Under the pieces are notes generated by a model, which had not been told where the DNA came from, ran no database searches, and was given only the letters and a program-made list of their open reading frames with translations. DNA of 64,000 nt from Pilasporangium apinafurcum (taxonomy: Eukaryota > Oomycota > Peronosporomycetes > Pythiales > Pythiaceae): NCBI GenBank assembly GCA_001600495.1, contig BCKE01000054.1:193670-257669 (forward strand). Direction: 5' to 3'. The position numbers and the translations under genes were made by a program. Below are positions 32,674-45,008 of the stretch, piece after piece (position 1 is the stretch's first letter; every line of letters starts with the position of its first letter).

Positions 32674-34352
32674 ATGGAAGTGTCTACAACCACCAAGTAT
32701 CCCGTCGTGTTCATCCATGGTAAAGTCATCAGTTGTGAAATCTGTATAGTCGAAAACAACTTGAATATGCATTTCTTTGATGGAATTAGGTGTGTTTGGT
32801 CATGGTAAGCAGGGGCCGTTGTGGAATCATTGGGTACCCTACTGGCCGGAGAAGCACCTGAACGAACTTAATCCCAACCATATCATCGTTGACATTGGCG
32901 TTGTCTCCTCTGATCACGATCGCGCCTGTGAAGCGTTTTACCAATTGCTTGGCGGAACAGTTGACTATGGTGAGATTCATGCCCAGGAAACTGGCCACAT
33001 GCGGTTTGGAGCCCGATTTGCAAAGGGTTTGCATGAGCAATGGAGCGAAACAAATCCTGTGCACTTAGTGGGTCATTCACTTGGTGCAACGACTGCCATT
33101 GAGTTGTATCAGTTGCTCTGTGTGAACTTTTTTGGTGTCGGGACGAATTCGAAATGGGTGAAATCTATCACGTGCATTGCAGGACCACTCACAGGAACGA
33201 CACTTCCGTACTTGGTGGGGTTGGACCACGGCCAGCGCATGCGTCGAGGCACCATCGCCCACATTTTAAATATGGGCTTGGTGCTCTGGGCGAAGTTGTA
33301 TCTCTGTTTCCCGTGGCTAAAAGGCGCATGGGACTTGCGCATGCCGCAATGGGAACATCGATCCACGCGAGAGCTCATGTCCGTGACGGGACCGGTCAAT
33401 ACATCAATGGACACTGCCATGTATGGCGTATTGCCTGCGCGAAGGATTCAACGTAATTTAGCGCTGATGTACATGGATCGTGTGCATCTGCTCAGTATCA
33501 CGACATCCCCAAAGACTATTCATGTTCCGGTGCAGGAAATGTTGTCGCTGGCAGTTGTGATGTTGCTTGGAATTGGTAGATTTCCTCGATGGTGGCCAAA
33601 ACTCGCGCGATGGCGTGGTTCGAGAGCGATGGTGATCACAGCGCTACTGGTGTCGCTTTGGTTCAAAGTTAAGAAGTTGGATGTGTCAAAATTACCATCG
33701 ATGTATGGGCTCATGTGGTTCATGCGTCGACGAGCCAAGAGTCTCCCAATGATATTTGATGGTAACGAGCATATAACGTGAGTTAGCATGTTTTTGGTGA
33801 CTGATCCTTTGCATTGTAGGTTTTGATGCGGGTAATTGGGAGCATAATGACGGCGCTGTCAATATCCGCTCCATGCTTCGGCCATGGTTTCCCAAGCCTC
33901 AAGAAATGGCCGCAGAAACCAGCAACGATCAGAGCTGCGCTCCACCACATTCTACATCAACAACATCGCTACAATCTGCCTTGTCAGATGTACCAACGGT
34001 AGAAATTCCAGTGGCACCACTAACTTCTTCATTACCACGGACGGGATCACATATTTCCATCGATGGATTTCACAAAACCGACAATCCAGCAGACGCAAAT
34101 ATCGCTCTACAGGAGCAGCGGCGCTTCGAGAAAGGACAATGGTACGTTTACCGAGTGCCGAGTAATCACTTGGCTGGCACATACTGGGATAGCAACGCCC
34201 ATGACCTCTACAAGAGCATCTTCACGCTTATGGTCAACGAGTACGAACAGAAAGAAGGAGGAGAAGGGAAGAGAGAAGATGTGGATGAGACCACAAAGAC
34301 TCATCATCATCATCAACCTCTACACCTTCCCGCTCGAGCTACGTTTGGATGA
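32674..34352 (+). CDS. alpha/beta-hydrolase lipase resembling bacterial family I.5, tandem copy 2
   Basis: Exons 32674-32719, 32790-33761 and 33820-34352 give 516 residues. Motifs parallel copy 1: VVFIHGVFGHG, SSDHDRACEAFYQLL, GTVDYGEIHAQETGH with MRFG, VHLVGHSLGATT (nucleophile Ser), WEHNDGAVNIRSM and SNHLAGTYWDSNAHDLY. Exon borders coincide with copy 1, although the intron sequences differ. The C-terminus after the catalytic His is a variable, charged, His-rich tail. No signal peptide. Both copies are open and keep all catalytic motifs, so both are probably active; divergence is concentrated in the linker between the acid and His segments. Confidence 0.88.
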
Positions 34353-34680
34353 ATGTAATCCATGCATAGCAAATGAATAATAACAAATACATCTATAATG
34401 AAAATGTTGGATAGAATACATGACTTCGAAATTGTGGATATTGAGGTATTGTCATAAATGGCTACACTTTAGAGGACAACAGAATCTCTCACAAACGCTT
34501 AAGCATATCAAAGAAGGAAAGAGGTGGGTGGGAGAGAGATGAGATTGTTTTACATATGTAGAAGTCTGAGGGTTCATGCAACCTTTTAACGCTGCCATTT
34601 TTCTTCAAAGATATGTCGCTGATCTTGAAGTGTTAGTTCGTTAGGTTCGCAAAATACACCGACTTTTCCCATCACCCCAT
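34353..34680. other. intergenic spacer
   Basis: Between the second lipase and Fanzor copy B; a 3' untranslated region and nothing else recognised. Confidence 0.5.
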
Positions 34681-34718
34681 AGATCTTCTGAGATACAAAA
34701 GTAACTCAGGGAAGACCT
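34681..34718 (-). ncRNA. conserved Fanzor 3' hairpin, copy B (candidate guide-scaffold RNA)
   Basis: In the sense (minus) orientation AGGTCTTC pairs with GAAGATCT (one G-U), then TGAG/CTCA, a T-T mismatch and TAC/GTA closing a TTTT loop. It begins about 40 nt after the stop codon, following GTTGAGTCGGACCC. A smaller hairpin ACTAG/CTAGT overlaps the stop codon itself. Confidence 0.6.
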
Positions 34719-35253
34719 TTTGCTATGTTGTTTGGGTCCGACTCAACTAGCAAAAACTAGTCAAGACTAAACAATAGCGGAGTAGCCATCTCCAACACCA
34801 GGACTCGATGAGTCCAGGAGAATAGGTGCTCATTCTTGAGAAAGATGTTTCTAGCAGTGTTGACATCTCTATCAAGGACGAACTTGCAGTGAGAACCGTC
34901 GAAGACTTTCTGGTGCTTCATCGCGCGGTTGATTCGCGCGCACTTAATGTCATGCCATGAAGGTCGTACAAAGTCACAAACTATGGACTCCGGGATCGAT
35001 TGCGCACGTTCGAATGGGGTCCGTCTGCTTGAATTCTTGTACTCAAGGAATGCAGAGATAGTAGGGATCTTTTCGAGTTCTCGGTAAACAAGCTGCATAC
35101 TCGAATGCCCTCATTCTTAGAGAACCCGCTGAATTCGGCCATGTACGCATCGACTAGATGATGCACATGAGTGCGAAAGAATCCATGCATGATGTCCAAA
35201 GCATTCCCAAGGGTAACTTGTAGGTCAAGATTTACTGATGCGACCAACTTCAA
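34681..35253 (-). pseudogene. Fanzor remnant, copy B, internally deleted
   Basis: The minus strand gives an N-terminal part (NLDLQVTLGNALDIMHGFF, HVHHLVDAYMAEFSGFSK). A frameshift near 35100 moves to QLVYRELEKIPTISAFLEY, and a jump leads straight to the C-terminus: HQKVFDGSHCKFVLDRDVN, then TARNIFLKN. The first zinc-ribbon Cys pair and the RuvC-I/II core are missing, so the middle has been deleted. The RuvC-III Asp is kept (DRDVN). Coding ends at TAG 34757-34759. The last roughly 130 bp and the 3' flank are nearly identical to copy C, so these two diverged recently compared with D and E. Confidence 0.8.
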
Positions 35254-35695
35254 GATGACTTTTAATCCTTATATGTCACTAAACTGATTGCTTACTGTAA
35301 AAAATATTAGATTCGGTATGTAATGAAAACAGAATAAAATTAAAATGATCTCCTTCGAATTTCTCAATGATGTTTGATGATTTTTATTGTTGAACATGGC
35401 GATCTTCCACCTCGCGCATTATTGGGATAGTAGCAAAATTGTATAGAAGAGTGTTTTTATTGGCTAAAAGAAATCAGGAGTACAAGCAAACTCGGCCAAG
35501 GATTGGACCAAAACTCCAACCCACAAAAAAAATCAGGGGTTTAGGTCTTTTTTTTGGCTTTATCCGTGCGCTAGGTATCGGGCGGCGCGTCCGCCCATCG
35601 TCAGCCCCTCTACATGCGCACAAAAAGATTTTGTTGCTGACCCACACAAGCCAGCAGGCAGCCATAAGGAGAAACCACATTGATAACCAAATCGG
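35254..35695. other. promoter region of the ferlin gene
   Basis: Spacer between the 5' remnant of Fanzor B and the ferlin start. Contains A and T runs only; no gene was recognised. Confidence 0.45.
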
Positions 35696-38600
35696 ATGGC
35701 TTCTATTGTCACACCGCGAGTGTGTTTGAAAGTTATTGGCGCCACTGGTGTGGGCAAAGCGATTGAAAATCCTGGTCCTGCTTCGTTCAATCCATGTATG
35801 TGCTGCTCATCTCCGCTCTAATTTGTCAAGCAAGTAGCAGCAAAAGTATTGATTTGATATTATATACCGTGTTATGATGAATGGGATGGTCATCTAATTA
35901 GATTGCCAAGCGCGATGTGGTGAAGTTGTGTTGCGTACCGAGGCAAAAGAAAAAACCAGCAATCCAACATGGAACCAGGACTTCAAGTTTGGCGTCCGCA
36001 AACCGCTGGGCGAGGAAATCAGTTTTAAAGTCTTTGGGTACCAGGAGCTTGTTAAAGATATGTTCTTAGGGCAAACAGAGCTCAAAATCACTGAACTGAC
36101 ACCGAATGTTTGGGTGCGTACCTTGCTGGCTAACTAGATACGTTTGGTGTATGCTGATGGTATGGGTTGTTATCTTACTTTCGCAGACGAAGCACACATT
36201 GATCTTGAAACTCAATGAAAGCGATCTGCATGGTTGTGGTGAACTGATTGTGGAGGCAACCTATGAGCCAGAGTTTGTTAAGCCTGCAGAGAGAGCCACA
36301 TCATCCACATCATCGACCATAACTACGTCTACCACCACTACCACAGCAACCACATCCACTTCAAGTGCACTACCGCCATTGTCCCCACGACGAGAAGTTG
36401 TAGCGACATCCACTCGCCCAAAGACTACGGTAACCACAGTGCAATCCGCACCAACGGAGCCAGCATCGACTACAGATGTGGTCACAGAAGAAACAGTCAC
36501 ACCCGACGGTCATCGTGTCAAGACCATCCGCACGACTACCCGAACCACACGAGGCGGCGATGACTCAACCACAACTACAACTACCACAGGCGGGTCGACC
36601 ACATTCACCACAAGCGCGTCCACCACCACTAGTGGATCCACAATGACGAGTATGGTCCAGGGTGGGACCGTTACCACCGAATCCGCCTCGTTGGTTACAG
36701 GTGCTGGGAAGAGATCAAGTAGCGAAGGTGCAGTCACAACTACTACTAGCGACGATGATGCGACGATTATCACGACCAAATTGGATGACGGATCCATGAC
36801 CGAAACAACGGTTTTAGAAGGAGGCGAGGCTGTGCTTAGTGTTGCTGGTGATAGTGAGAAAACCACGTCCATCAGTTCGGATGTGGATGCAGGCACCACA
36901 ACCACAACGACTACCACTAGCGCCGATATGGGTGGGGAAACCACTACTACAGTTGTGGAGAAGATGACCACAACCACTACCGAGGAGGAGATCGTGGATG
37001 CCGCCGCAACCACTACATCTAGGAGTGATACGACGACCACAACGACAAGCGCAAATACAGGAGGAACTACTGGAAATTTCCGGTCCGACTCAAGTTCGTC
37101 CTCGATCGCCAGCCCATTGTCGACGTCCATCCCATCTACTACAGCATCGGCGGCTGATCTCCCTCAGCCCAACTACCTCGTCGTGACGATTCTCGAAGCG
37201 AAAGGTTTGCAGGCCATGGATGGGTCCGGGATGGAGGCAACTAGTGATCCATTTGTGAAGGTTCATTGCACCAACAACCAATCCCAACGCACGCGCACTC
37301 AGCAGCAAACACTCCATCCGCGATGGCGGCAAAAATTTTACTTTTATCTAGCGCCTGGGTCATTACAGGTGCTTGAGTTGGTCGTGGAAGATCAAGACAT
37401 GATTTCGAACGACTTTCTCGGTCGATGTATCATCAACCTGGAAGAGTGGAAGGCGCATTTCCAGAGCATCAAACAAGTGTTTTGGCTCGCACTTGAACAT
37501 AAAGAGCAGTCTGGAGCGACTGCGTACAGTGATATCAGTCCCGAGCGGAAGATGAATTACGGCCGCGGGAAGATCTGCATTGCACTGGAAATGCAGTACA
37601 TGGACCGGAAGATGAGCACATTGGAGCAGGGCGAACTGGATCACGATACAGCGATCCCGACTGGTAAGGGCCTGAAAAACACTGGTCCAACCGCCAACAA
37701 TAACGAAGAAGGCGGGGAGGAGGAAAACATCCAGGCTGGAGGTGATGCTGACGTAGCTGGCAGCGACGATAACGATGATGAAGATAGCGACGATGACGAT
37801 GATGATGAAGACGATGATGACGCTCTAAAGAAAGAAACAGAAGAGGAGAAGAAAGAACGTGAGGATGAGCGTGCTCGGATGATGGCTGAGCTCTCCAATG
37901 TCGAATTCAAGTCGGGTGATTATCAAATCCGTGTTCGAATCATTGAAGTTCGCGACCTCGTGCCAATGGATGTCAATGGATCATGTGACCCCGTCGTGGC
38001 AGTTGAATGCCTTGGTCAGCGGCAACACACCTCGGTGAAGCAGAAACAACTGTCATGCATCTTTGACGAGTATTTGTACTTTAACTTCAAACACTTGGAT
38101 AAGGACGCGGTCGAGCAAGGTAGCATTAAAGTGTCGGTATTAGATGCTGATGGACCGAGTGTGCTGTCCAGGAGAACCAGGCGATCCGGTTACATGGACG
38201 ATCTCATTGGTTTCTTCGTGGTTGATCTGCCATACGTGTACTTCAAGCCGAATCATCAGATTCATCGCAAATGGGTAGCGCTCGTCGGCAACGGAAAAAA
38301 CAATAGCGACTGCATCTTGGGGTATCTTTTGCTCTCAATTGTTGTTCTTGGACCAGGCGATAAGCTCATGATGCATGACATCGCTGATGACAGTGAGGTT
38401 GAGGGCCAGAATGTAACCTCGAAGAATGACATCAATTCGCTCGTGCTGATCCCACCGCGTGTGACGCAGACCTTGAATTACCTTGTGGTGACTGTGCATC
38501 GTGCCGAAGAACTGCCCGATATGGACCAAAGCATGATGAAACAAGGAGGGTGCGATGGCTACGTACGTGCCTACTTCGCTGGTCAGGATGTGCTTGAGAC

Positions 38601-41600
38601 TAAAAAGGTTACAGCAAAGGGTGGCGGCAACTTGATGTTGGAGTTCAACCAGGAACTCTGGTTTCCAATTAAGTTGCCAACTATGAGCAACAATATCTTC
38701 ATCTCCGTCTGGGATTGGGATATGACTGCCGATGAATTGGTCGCCAACATTGTTAAACCATTTCAGTTCAATCAAATTCAAAAATACCCGAACCAGTTCA
38801 AGCTGTTTTATGCCAACTTGTATGGACCACCGTTGGGATATGTCATGGACTCGGAAGAGAGACGATACATGCATGATCATCCAGCGTTGGCCAGTACCTA
38901 CCGCGGTCGTGTGCTTCTGTCAATGCGAGTGGAAGGCAATTCCAAGTCTGTGAATGACCGTGCTCATACACGGAACTTGATGAGAATTCCATCACTTCCT
39001 CCAACGAAGCGCTATATTTTACGTGCGGCACTATTTTATGGCACGGAGATCCCGAAGTTTGCGAGTAAAACGGCCTGGAACCGCAATTCTCGGATGGGAG
39101 TACGGATTTCGATCGGTAAGCACTCGATCAAGACTGCACGTGTCGACAATGTCTCGGGCATCTGCCACTGGAACCAGTACCTAGACATTCCAGACCTCGC
39201 GTTCCCAGAACAGCTCGATCAAATGCCCGACATTTTTGTGCACCTTGTCCGCCGACAAATGACAGAATTACGACCAATTTGTTATGCACGTTTCAACGCC
39301 AAAGACTTATTTTATGATAGCAACAACATTCATGAGCTGAAAACTATCCCATCCCCGCAGTGGGTGGTGCTCAAGGAAGATCCCGTGCTGGACGACTTGA
39401 AGGATCATGACTTTACTGGCAATATCCTCATGAATTTGCGTATTGAGCCGATGCAAACCCATGAAGCAGTCGAGCGTGAAATCGCACGAAAATGGCGCGA
39501 CCATTCGTCGACGACCGTTGCCTACATGAAATACACTTTATTCATTCACATCTTCCAAGGACGCTGTCTGCCCGCTTCGGATTCCAATGGTGCCTTAGAT
39601 TCGTATGTGAAGGTCAGTTGTGCTGGTGCTGAGGGCAAAGTAGCCACGCGTATGGGCACTCGTGATCCATGCTACTACGAAACTGTGACGCTTGACGTGG
39701 AGCTGCCTCAGAACCAGATATTCTTACCAAAGGTGTCTCTGCAGGTCTACGATTGGGACCAATTTGATGCCGACGATTACGTTGGCAGCCTCAAATTCAG
39801 TCTCACGGATTTTCCACAAATGTCGTCCACGGAATACAACTCAAGGCGCGCCAACGGCGAATACTTGGCACCACGACCGAAATGGTATCCGATTTGCTAC
39901 CAGACCGAGGGCGATACGGAAGGCGAACTTTTGCTATCGTTTGATTTGATCAAGAAAGACACACCAGGTGTGATCCTCGAACCACCAGAGTCAATCCATC
40001 CACCGACCGAAGAGAAATTTGTGGAGATTATCTGTTTGGGTTGCCGTGGCTTGCAACCAGTGAACTTTATGCCCGTAAATACCCCGTTCGTGAAATTCGA
40101 AATCGGTGAAATGACCAAGACAAACCAACCAAAGTTTACGAATTCTTCTTCGAAACCGAGTGGCCGGAATCCAAATTTTCTCGAACGTGTGGTCATCCCG
40201 GTGAAAATGCCGTTAGATGCGTTGTTCGCCCCACGGTTGAACATCAGCGTATACGATCGACTGCTTGGTGGATATTACAAGCCCCTGCTCGGCTTGTGTG
40301 CTGTGGATTTGAGCACGAAAATGCAATTCTCAAATGGTGAGCCCAATCCGTTGTACGTTGAATCAGGTGTGAAGACCACATTCTGGAACCCATACGTGGA
40401 TCATCCAGATGATTTTTCGACGTACCCGGGCACAATTCCCGCCAAAATTAAGGAAAAGGCGCTAGCGGACATCAAAGAGGATAAAGCTGAAGACAAAGCA
40501 AACGAAATAGCTGCTGCGGATGCAGGCGTAGGTGTCTTCCCGCTGTCGTTTAGCCGAAGTGGCTATTCATCAGTCACTGAGTCAGATTATGAAGACGACT
40601 TGCCGCATTACATGCACGACCGCGAAGTGATGGATTGTGCACTGGAAGAGGTCCTTCCCACACCATTTGAGACATTCTCATTGTTCCGCGGTGAGATGCT
40701 GATGCGGCGGCATCCTTTTTCACAGCCCACAGAGGTTGACTATCGGTCTGTGGGGAAGTTCAAAGGTATGATTCGTGTACTGAAAAGTCGCGACGAGCCG
40801 CCGCTCTTCGACTTGGATCAGTTCCTCAATCCGCATCCGTACTTGATTCGTGTGTATGTGCTCGACGCCATGAACATTCAACCCAAGGACGACAGCAACA
40901 AGGCGGATCCGTATCTACGACTGAGTTTGGGTGATGGTCGGAAGCGTTCGACAATGTTTAACGATCGTGAAAATTTCAAAAGAGAGACGTTGACTCCGAA
41001 GTTCCATAAGATGTTCGAATTCAAGACTGAGTTGCCTGGTGCGTCAGAGTTACGCGTGGAAGTGCTGGACCACGATTTCTTTGCGATCCCCGCGATTCCG
41101 CATGGATTGAGTAAAGGACTCGTCTCGGTGGGTACAACCGTTGATGGCGATGACTTTATTGGTGCGACGCTGATCGATCTGGAAGATCGTTGGTTCAGTC
41201 AAAAATGGCATGAGCTTGGCGCTCATCCTGATAGATATGAACGCCGCAAACCATTGGAAATCCGTCCACTGTATGCACCATCGAGTACATTGGCGCAGGG
41301 CAACATTCGCTTGTGGGTTGATATCTTGACGCCACCAGAAATCAAATTGGTGAAACCACTGGATATTTCGTTACCGCCGATGGAGCACTTCGAAGTGCGT
41401 GTGATTATCTACAAAGCAAGGAATGTCATTCCTGGAGATTTCACGGATCTCACTGATTTAGTCGTCAAGTGCTGGCTGCAAAACAATGACGACAAGGCAC
41501 AATACACGGATACGCATTGGCGAGCCAAGTACGGCAAGGCGTCTTTTAACTGGCGCATGAAGTTTGACATCGATTTGCCGATCGACCCCGACAGTGAAGC

Positions 41601-42594
41601 CGATAAAGGGTATCTACACTTTCAATTGTGGGACAAAGACGTTTTGTACGACGATTGCTTGGCTGATACGGTCGTGGATTTGAGTATGTTCTTAAAGCAA
41701 GCATATAAGACCAAGAAAATCGTAAATGTGTTTGGCAAATCGAAGCCTGTGCGTATGCGTGGACCAAGCATACATTCCGGGCGTGCTTCGTCGGAGAAGC
41801 CAATGGCATTGTACTCAACGTCATCGATCATGGATTCGTCCAAGAGCAATTTCTACTCGGCTTCGTCAATGGCAGAGTCGTTCCAGCAGACGCAACCACC
41901 CACGTCGGGTAATTCCGAAATCTTCCTCAATGTAGATACAGAATCGGACGTTACTCGTCCGTTGCTCAGCAGTATGAGTTCGAGCGGAAGCACGGTTGTG
42001 GATCCAGTCACAGGTCAACGGAAGAAGAAAGAAAATATTCCGGAGTCAATTGAATCGAAGGAGAACGCTGAATCGCTTGTCAGGTCTATCAAGCAGCGTT
42101 TAGGCATGGGAGACGACCCGGAAGACTCGAGTTGGCTCACGTGTGCCACCCGCGATCCGGCCACAGGTGACCGAGTGTGTGCTGGCGAACTGCTTGTGTC
42201 GGTCGAGATTTTACCCATAGCAGTGGCGCATGCACGTGCTGCTGGGTTGGGCCGCAGTGAACCAAACAATTTCCCATTCTTGCCAGAACCAGCCGACCGT
42301 CTGCACTTGTCGGCCATGTGGAATCCGTTCTTCGTCTTGGAAGCAGTCATCGGACCGAAATTCTACCGCGCGTTTGCGTCCTGTTTTGTCTTTGCGTTCC
42401 TCATCACCATGCTCATCCTTGCTGGGCCAATCCTGAACGTCATGCTGGAGCTTTTGGAGTTAGTCCCTCCACCTTATGGTATCATCACCTTTGGAGTCCT
42501 TGTCGTGCTGTTCCTTCTCTCAATTTTCTACATCAACTATCGCTGTCGTCGCGCGTTCAAGACCTCGCATTTTGACGACGAAGGTGACAAGTAA
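35696..42594 (+). CDS. ferlin-family multi-C2 membrane protein, three exons
   Basis: Exons 35696-35795, 35902-36113 and 36187-42594 give 2239 residues. An N-terminal C2 (TSNPTWNQDFKFGV) is followed by a Thr/Ser-rich low-complexity linker (about residues 141-426). Further C2 domains start near 430 (YLVVTILEAKGLQAMD), 680, 867, 1046, 1219, 1379, 1656 and 1838, several with paired Asp suited to calcium. An acidic run lies near 630 (DDNDDEDSDDDDDDEDDDD). The C-terminus has the ferlin hallmark AGLGRSEPNNFPFLPEPADR, then hydrophobic segments at about 2165-2225 and a short basic cytosolic tail. Ferlins act in calcium-triggered vesicle fusion and membrane repair; the same role here is inferred. I did not see FerA/FerB or DysF modules. 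Confidence 0.88.
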
Positions 42595-42861
42595 AGAAAG
42601 AACGTGCAGTTGCGAAATTTCGTTGGTGCATTCATCCAAAATGCTTTTGTATCTTTGAAAGCGTTGCATACTGCTTTCTAGTTTCTTGTTCTCTGGTGAG
42701 GCTTTGTATATTCTGTCGTTGTGATTGTGTGGTCTATTTTGTAACCCGTTATGGAGTGTAGTCTGTACAGAAGAAAAAATTAAATGATATGTATCAAGTT
42801 TGAAACCAAAAAGGGAAGCAAGCACTTGCTCATTATCTTCGCTAACCCCACTTGTTTTCAG

Positions 42862-43878
42862 CTATAACTTCCGAAACGATGCCATCTTTACAACATCTTC
42901 GCGTACCAGGTATTCTCGACAATGTTCCTTTGTCGGCTCATACTGTGGTTGTTGAGAATGGGCTTCTTTGTTCAAGAACGGTTCGTGTAAGGGCCCAGTT
43001 GCAATATACTCAAAGTGTTGTCGTCGTAAGGCTACGAGAAGCAAAACCATTGCCATTTCCCCGCCTAGGAAGATGACAAAGATTTGGTACTCCATATAAC
43101 CACAGCGTACGTCATCCATCAATACTGTCGTATTCGACGAAGTACGCGCTCGTATTTCTCTGTGATACACCTCGAGCATTTCCTGTCGTAAATACTCGCA
43201 CGTCGAGCGTTTCCAGTCAAAGAGCGTGACAACATCAAGCAATATGCTACCACTAATGGCTACGACCCAGAATATCCACACGACACCAGGAAGTATGAGC
43301 TGCCGCTCCGTCTGTAGTAAAACCATCAACAGGAACAACCAAATGGCTACAACAATATGCGCCCACGTATTCACCACTGCCCAGCCACCCTCGAATGTTA
43401 GCACTGGAGTTGTTCTACTGTACTCATCGCTTTGTTGGTCTTCAATGATCGCGAGATTCGGGCCTCCTCGTAGTCGAATCGTCGCTACTGTTGCGTTGAC
43501 TGTGGGTTTCCAGAGTCCACACTCCACTGAGAGAGGCACGTCAATTGCACTGCGCAAAATGTGTGGGTGCAAGCAAATCTGACCATGGTATTGTTGAGTG
43601 CACGCCCAATAAATACTGACCAGCGCAAAGACCTTAATGAGTATCTGCAGAGCTGCTGTCATCACTTTCGTATCCGAATTTGGATCAGTATCATTATTAC
43701 AGAATGACCAGGGACGATTGGTGGACAACGGTGGGATTGTAGTGTCAGCAAGCACTGATGGCAAGTCGCGAGATGGTAAATCTCGTGGCAATGTATCTGA
43801 AAGACTCATATAGGGCGTGATTATTGAATCATCCGCAGTGTTATTGGCTCGTGAAGCTTCACCGCTTCTTCCCTCCAT
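42862..43878 (-). CDS. tetraspan membrane protein, function unknown
   Basis: A 338-residue intronless protein. After a roughly 70-residue polar N-terminus there are about four hydrophobic segments: ALQILIKVFALVSIYWA, then after an extracytosolic loop (CLHPH, with CGLWKP) TWAHIVVAIWLFLLMVLL, LPGVVWIFWVVAISGSILL and YMEYQIFVIFLGGEMAMVLL. The C-terminus is polar. No family is recognised. It converges on the ferlin gene, with stops 267 bp apart. Confidence 0.7.
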   Translation of the reverse strand: MEGRSGEASRANNTADDSIITPYMSLSDTLPRDLPSRDLPSVLADTTIPPLSTNRPWSFCNNDTDPNSDTKVMTAALQILIKVFALVSIYWACTQQYHGQICLHPHILRSAIDVPLSVECGLWKPTVNATVATIRLRGGPNLAIIEDQQSDEYSRTTPVLTFEGGWAVVNTWAHIVVAIWLFLLMVLLQTERQLILPGVVWIFWVVAISGSILLDVVTLFDWKRSTCEYLRQEMLEVYHREIRARTSSNTTVLMDDVRCGYMEYQIFVIFLGGEMAMVLLLVALRRQHFEYIATGPLHEPFLNKEAHSQQPQYEPTKEHCREYLVREDVVKMASFRKL

Positions 43879-45008
43879 TTAGTCAAAGAGGATGTGACCT
43901 ATCAAGATACAGTTTCGATTTAATGACATGTAAAGCTTATGCTAGTTATTATCATGTAGAAGCCGTCAAGCTCAGCTATGTACTTTACATGGAAAAAAAT
44001 AGCAATACATCATTCTCAAATGTGTGGGGTTTTTTAGTGAACAACATGAATGAAGGCGCGGTGGATTTGAATTTTACAATCCAAATCCTAGCTGCACTGC
44101 TGCTGATGCATTTGGTTGTTGCGACCGCTACAGGTTTGCTGTCAGCATCATGGTTCGTTTCAATGACGCCCTTTGAAAATTGATAAAGTACCCACATGGA
44201 TTGCTGATGTCCGTCTAGCAACCTCACTTTAGTAACTTATTTTCAAACAAACTTCATAAATAACCGTGAATAAATATTGTTTTTGCATTGAAGTAGATCA
44301 TAGAGTTCTTAAACCAAATACCTTTTCTTTGTTGCATCTCGCTTTGCATCATAAGACATCTCCTTTGGGATCGACCAACCGAATACATGCCTTCGTCGCT
44401 CGTACAACAATGAAACGATATAACAGTAAAGAGGAAAAAGAAAATCCGTCGGACAGTGTCAAACTTCCACGACTGTAAAATTTAGGATAGCGACAGGCTT
44501 TTTGGATAGAGTGTGCACGAAAATATTCACCATGAAAACCCTTTAGGCGCACTTCTTCACAAAGTTACAATGGTCACATGTCACTGTTTCTTCTGTCTCC
44601 TCCCATCCTCCTATCTCCCCATTAATTTTATCCAATAAAAAAATACAAGGAAAAATTACTAACCAATCAGCAAGCGTTCCTTCCACCCCATCCTCAGCCT
44701 GAAGAGGAGAGAGAGAGGAACGGTCTGCACTGTGAGAAACAGAAAGCGCACACGCTACTCCCCCCAAGCAACAAGCGCTTCAGTGGTTTGATCTGCCGAG
44801 ACGCGCCTCCCTCTACATCTCCATCGCTCCCTACGCATTTAGGGTCGGACTCTCCTCCGCCCACACTCGTCACCGCTTCTAATTGACCCGTTTGAGTTAA
44901 AGCCACGTGGGAAAAAGGAAGAAAAAAAATTGCCTTATTTCTTGATATAGCTACTCGTCGACGGGGACCGACAAGAGGCAGTGGTAAGTAAATTGACGGG
45001 ATAAAACG
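43879..45008. other. divergent intergenic region, no supported gene
   Basis: Contains the promoters of the tetraspan gene (minus) and the TMEM184-like gene (plus). A 119-codon plus frame at 43824-44183 overlaps the start of the tetraspan gene and has no signature. No RNA gene was seen. Confidence 0.45.

Noticed and set aside
36510-37130. 206-codon minus-strand frame rich in Val and Ser
   Set aside because: It is the antisense of the Thr-rich ACC/ACT repeat of the ferlin, which reads as GGT/GTG valine codons on the other strand.
38335-38880. 181-codon minus-strand frame
   Set aside because: Antisense shadow of the ferlin C2 region.
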